Assembly (NCBI GenBank): GCA_949316235.1
Contig: OX438745.1
Location: forward strand, 4,593,001 to 4,657,000
Direction: 5' to 3'
DNA: 64,000 bases
DNA from: Oegoconia quadripuncta
Taxonomy: Eukaryota; Arthropoda; Insecta; Lepidoptera; Autostichidae
In this document: piece by piece, positions 62,492 to 64,000 of the stretch
How positions within the stretch are numbered: the first letter of the stretch is position 1
Layout: every line of letters starts with the position of its first letter
Translations under genes and position numbers: made by a program
Notes under the pieces: model-generated
What the model was told of the DNA's origin: nothing
Seen by the model: only the letters and a program-made list of their open reading frames with translations
Databases searched by the model: none

Positions 62492-62811
62492 TATTTTTAT
62501 GCACAACGGGTTGGTACTTGACCTCAATCAGACCTGATGTTTAGTGAAGATGGGGTCGAAGGTGGAAGCTTACTGACCCGGAAACCCCAACACACTTGGA
62601 GGACTGGCTATGTTATCTCTGACAACCGGAACACAACAATGCTGCTTGGCGGCAGATTTAGATAAGATGGTGGTAGTTAACCAGGCGGTCATTTAAAATG
62701 CCCAGCACCAACCAAACCGAGTACTTAAACATGTACCCCGCTGGGGATCGAACCCGCGGCCTCCGAATCGTAAACCCAATGTTGTTTACATTGAGCCACG
62801 GAGGCGGTTAA
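62492..62811 (-). mobile_element. SINE-I, full length
   Basis: Minus-strand copy with the head at about 62790-62811 and the B box (GGTTCGATCCC) at about 62745-62755, complete body and GTGCATAAAAATAAAA end. It is inserted about 150 bp behind the TM4 exon donor. Confidence 0.9.
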
Positions 62812-62830
62812 AATTTATTCTAGTAATTAG

Positions 62831-62966
62831 TTGTCAGAGATAAGATAGCCAGTCTCCCAAATGTGTTGGGGTTTCCGGGTTAGTACGCTTCCACCTTAGA
62901 CCTCATCTTCACTTAACATCAGGTGTGATTGAGGTCAAGCACCAACCCGTTGTGCATAAAAAAAAA
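62831..62966 (+). mobile_element. SINE-I 3' half
   Basis: TTGTCAGAGATAAGATAGCC to GTGCATAAAAAAAAA. It is head-to-head with the previous copy, so the two form a potential inverted-repeat transcript. Confidence 0.85.
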
Positions 62967-63240
62967 CCCCCGACGAAAATCGACAGGTGTAATGTATTTG
63001 ACAGTATTATGTATATGTGTGTGTGCGTCTAGTTTTTGTCCGGATGTATCTCAATAATGTGAGGTCGGATTTGAGTGAGTTTTTTTTATATAATGGAAAG
63101 TTTCCACCTGTTTCATGAAAAATCGGATCAGCCGTTTCAACGATATTTAACTTTAACACAGTTGGATTGTATATCTGAATTTTATTTATTATATGAAGTT
63201 ACTCGGGGGTTTTCTATTTCAGTTTTTGTTATTAAAGCTG
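62967..63240 (+). repeat. GT-type dispersed repeat
   Basis: Begins CCCCCGACGAAAATCGACAG, then the GTATATGTGTGTGTGC run, TTTTTGTCCGGATGTATCTC, GGTCGGATTTGAGTGAG and ATCGGATCAGCCGTTTCAAC. It matches 17426-17740. Confidence 0.65.
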
Positions 63241-64000
63241 ATAGCAACTGTCCGGTCTTGGCCTGGTTGGCCTCAGCACTCCATTTATCAGTAGCCTCAT
63301 TTACCAACCGACCGTTAAAATATGTTGCTATAGATCACCGATCTTGCTACCGGCTGCACCATAAGTTACTCAACTTTGCTAATCGAGAACGAAATTCTCT
63401 AGGAACAATGACACATTAACAGTAACAATAGCATACATAGTCAAAACCTACTTTCTAAGCTGGAAATCACACACACGAATGGTCTTTAATGACGACTCTT
63501 CCTTATAAATATAAATTTTATGTACGTAGTTATGTTAAAGGTATACATATAGTCGAGACGGTCTTCGTCGTAAATCTACTAGTGTAAGCTGGCGGCACAA
63601 CGCACCAGAAACAAGAAGGCAACCAGCTTATACTGACACTGTGACCGTCGTTTTGCGGCCACATGTATATAGGTTATAACTCAATTGAAGAAAGCCCTTT
63701 TGGGAGTCCACGTACAACCTTATCCGTCCATCTCCCCTATCTTTCCCACGAACGGAAGTCATCTATCAACGAGTAGGGTCGGGTATTTCTCAAACTTTTA
63801 CAAACTCCCGTTTGACTCCTAGCTTTCTTTCTTATTAAACATATTTTGTTGGTCGATGAATTGTGGTGAAGTACGTTATGGAAGATTTATTTTAAAAGAT
63901 TTTGTTGTTACGGGGAGATATGAGAAAAGATATCAAATTGTTTTTAGAGTTTTTGTGATCAAAGTGTATAAGCTAAATAAACTGATTGAAATATCTAGGC
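63241..64000. other. GPCR intron continuation, no gene recognised
   Basis: No further receptor exon is visible. The 114-codon ORF at 63075-63419 has no domain and overlaps a repeat. Confidence 0.5.

Noticed and set aside
832..62811. tRNA genes at the B-box-bearing heads
   Set aside because: The heads cannot form a complete cloverleaf with an anticodon arm and are always followed by SINE bodies.
1..64000. CRISPR arrays or bacterial operons
   Set aside because: No regularly spaced repeats with unique spacers; splice sites, SINEs and LINEs show a eukaryotic genome.

Overview
The window looks like animal nuclear DNA, almost certainly from a moth or butterfly. It is AT-rich, nearly free of genes, and packed with degraded retroposons whose 3' ends (acceptor-to-tail modules of RTE-like, CR1/L2-like and R1-like LINEs, and tRNA-derived SINEs) match what I know of lepidopteran genomes. 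The only host gene I can support is one class A biogenic-amine GPCR on the + strand. Two of its exons are visible: 27276-27758 (start codon 27323, N-terminus to TM2) and 62116-62344 (TM3 to the end of TM4). They share a matching splice phase and flank a 34,357-bp intron. The receptor most resembles the insect tyramine receptor 2/3 (TyrR/TyrRII) type. The window ends before TM5-7, and no upstream exon is recognisable.

Layout. 1-27 kb, upstream of the coding exon, holds fragments only: SINE-I, SINE-II, several LINE C-termini and 3' UTRs, a pentanucleotide array (18.19-18.37 kb), and pieces of a retroelement domain I read as PD-(D/E)XK-like. The large intron holds two LINEs with intact ORFs. LINE-A (about 28.4-33.3 kb) is CR1/Kiri-like with separate ORF1 and ORF2. 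LINE-B (about 46.6-51.78 kb) has a coiled-coil plus degenerate SGNH-like ORF1, overlapped in the -1 frame by an EN-RT ORF2 that has no ATG ahead of its endonuclease. The intron also holds a 5'-truncated LINE-C copy, a perfect 227-bp inverted repeat (39.53-40.16 kb) beside an OTU-protease fragment, and a 673-bp TIR element with 9-bp target duplications (36.1-36.8 kb). A GC-rich R1-clade LINE end (44.52-45.68 kb) sits, with a 13-bp target duplication, inside an older pseudogene. A 1.5-kb 14-bp minisatellite (53.4-55.0 kb) is open in all three + frames by periodicity alone.

How it fits together. Intact LINE-B and LINE-A could still supply reverse transcriptase. The many truncated copies with LINE-B-type 3' UTRs (3.0, 12.1, 21.6, 25.6, 37.2, 38.6 and 58.5 kb) record repeated retrotransposition by that lineage. 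The SINE-I copies carry tRNA-type A/B-box heads and oligo(A) tails.

The most interesting signals are: a canonical -1 slippery heptamer (TTTAAAT) directly before the LINE-B ORF1 stop, exactly inside the ORF overlap; the phrase-repetitive TIR element with 9-bp target duplications; a run of seven strong hairpins in the 3' UTR of the GC-rich LINE; and a small 3'-terminal LINE hairpin that shows compensatory change between copies.
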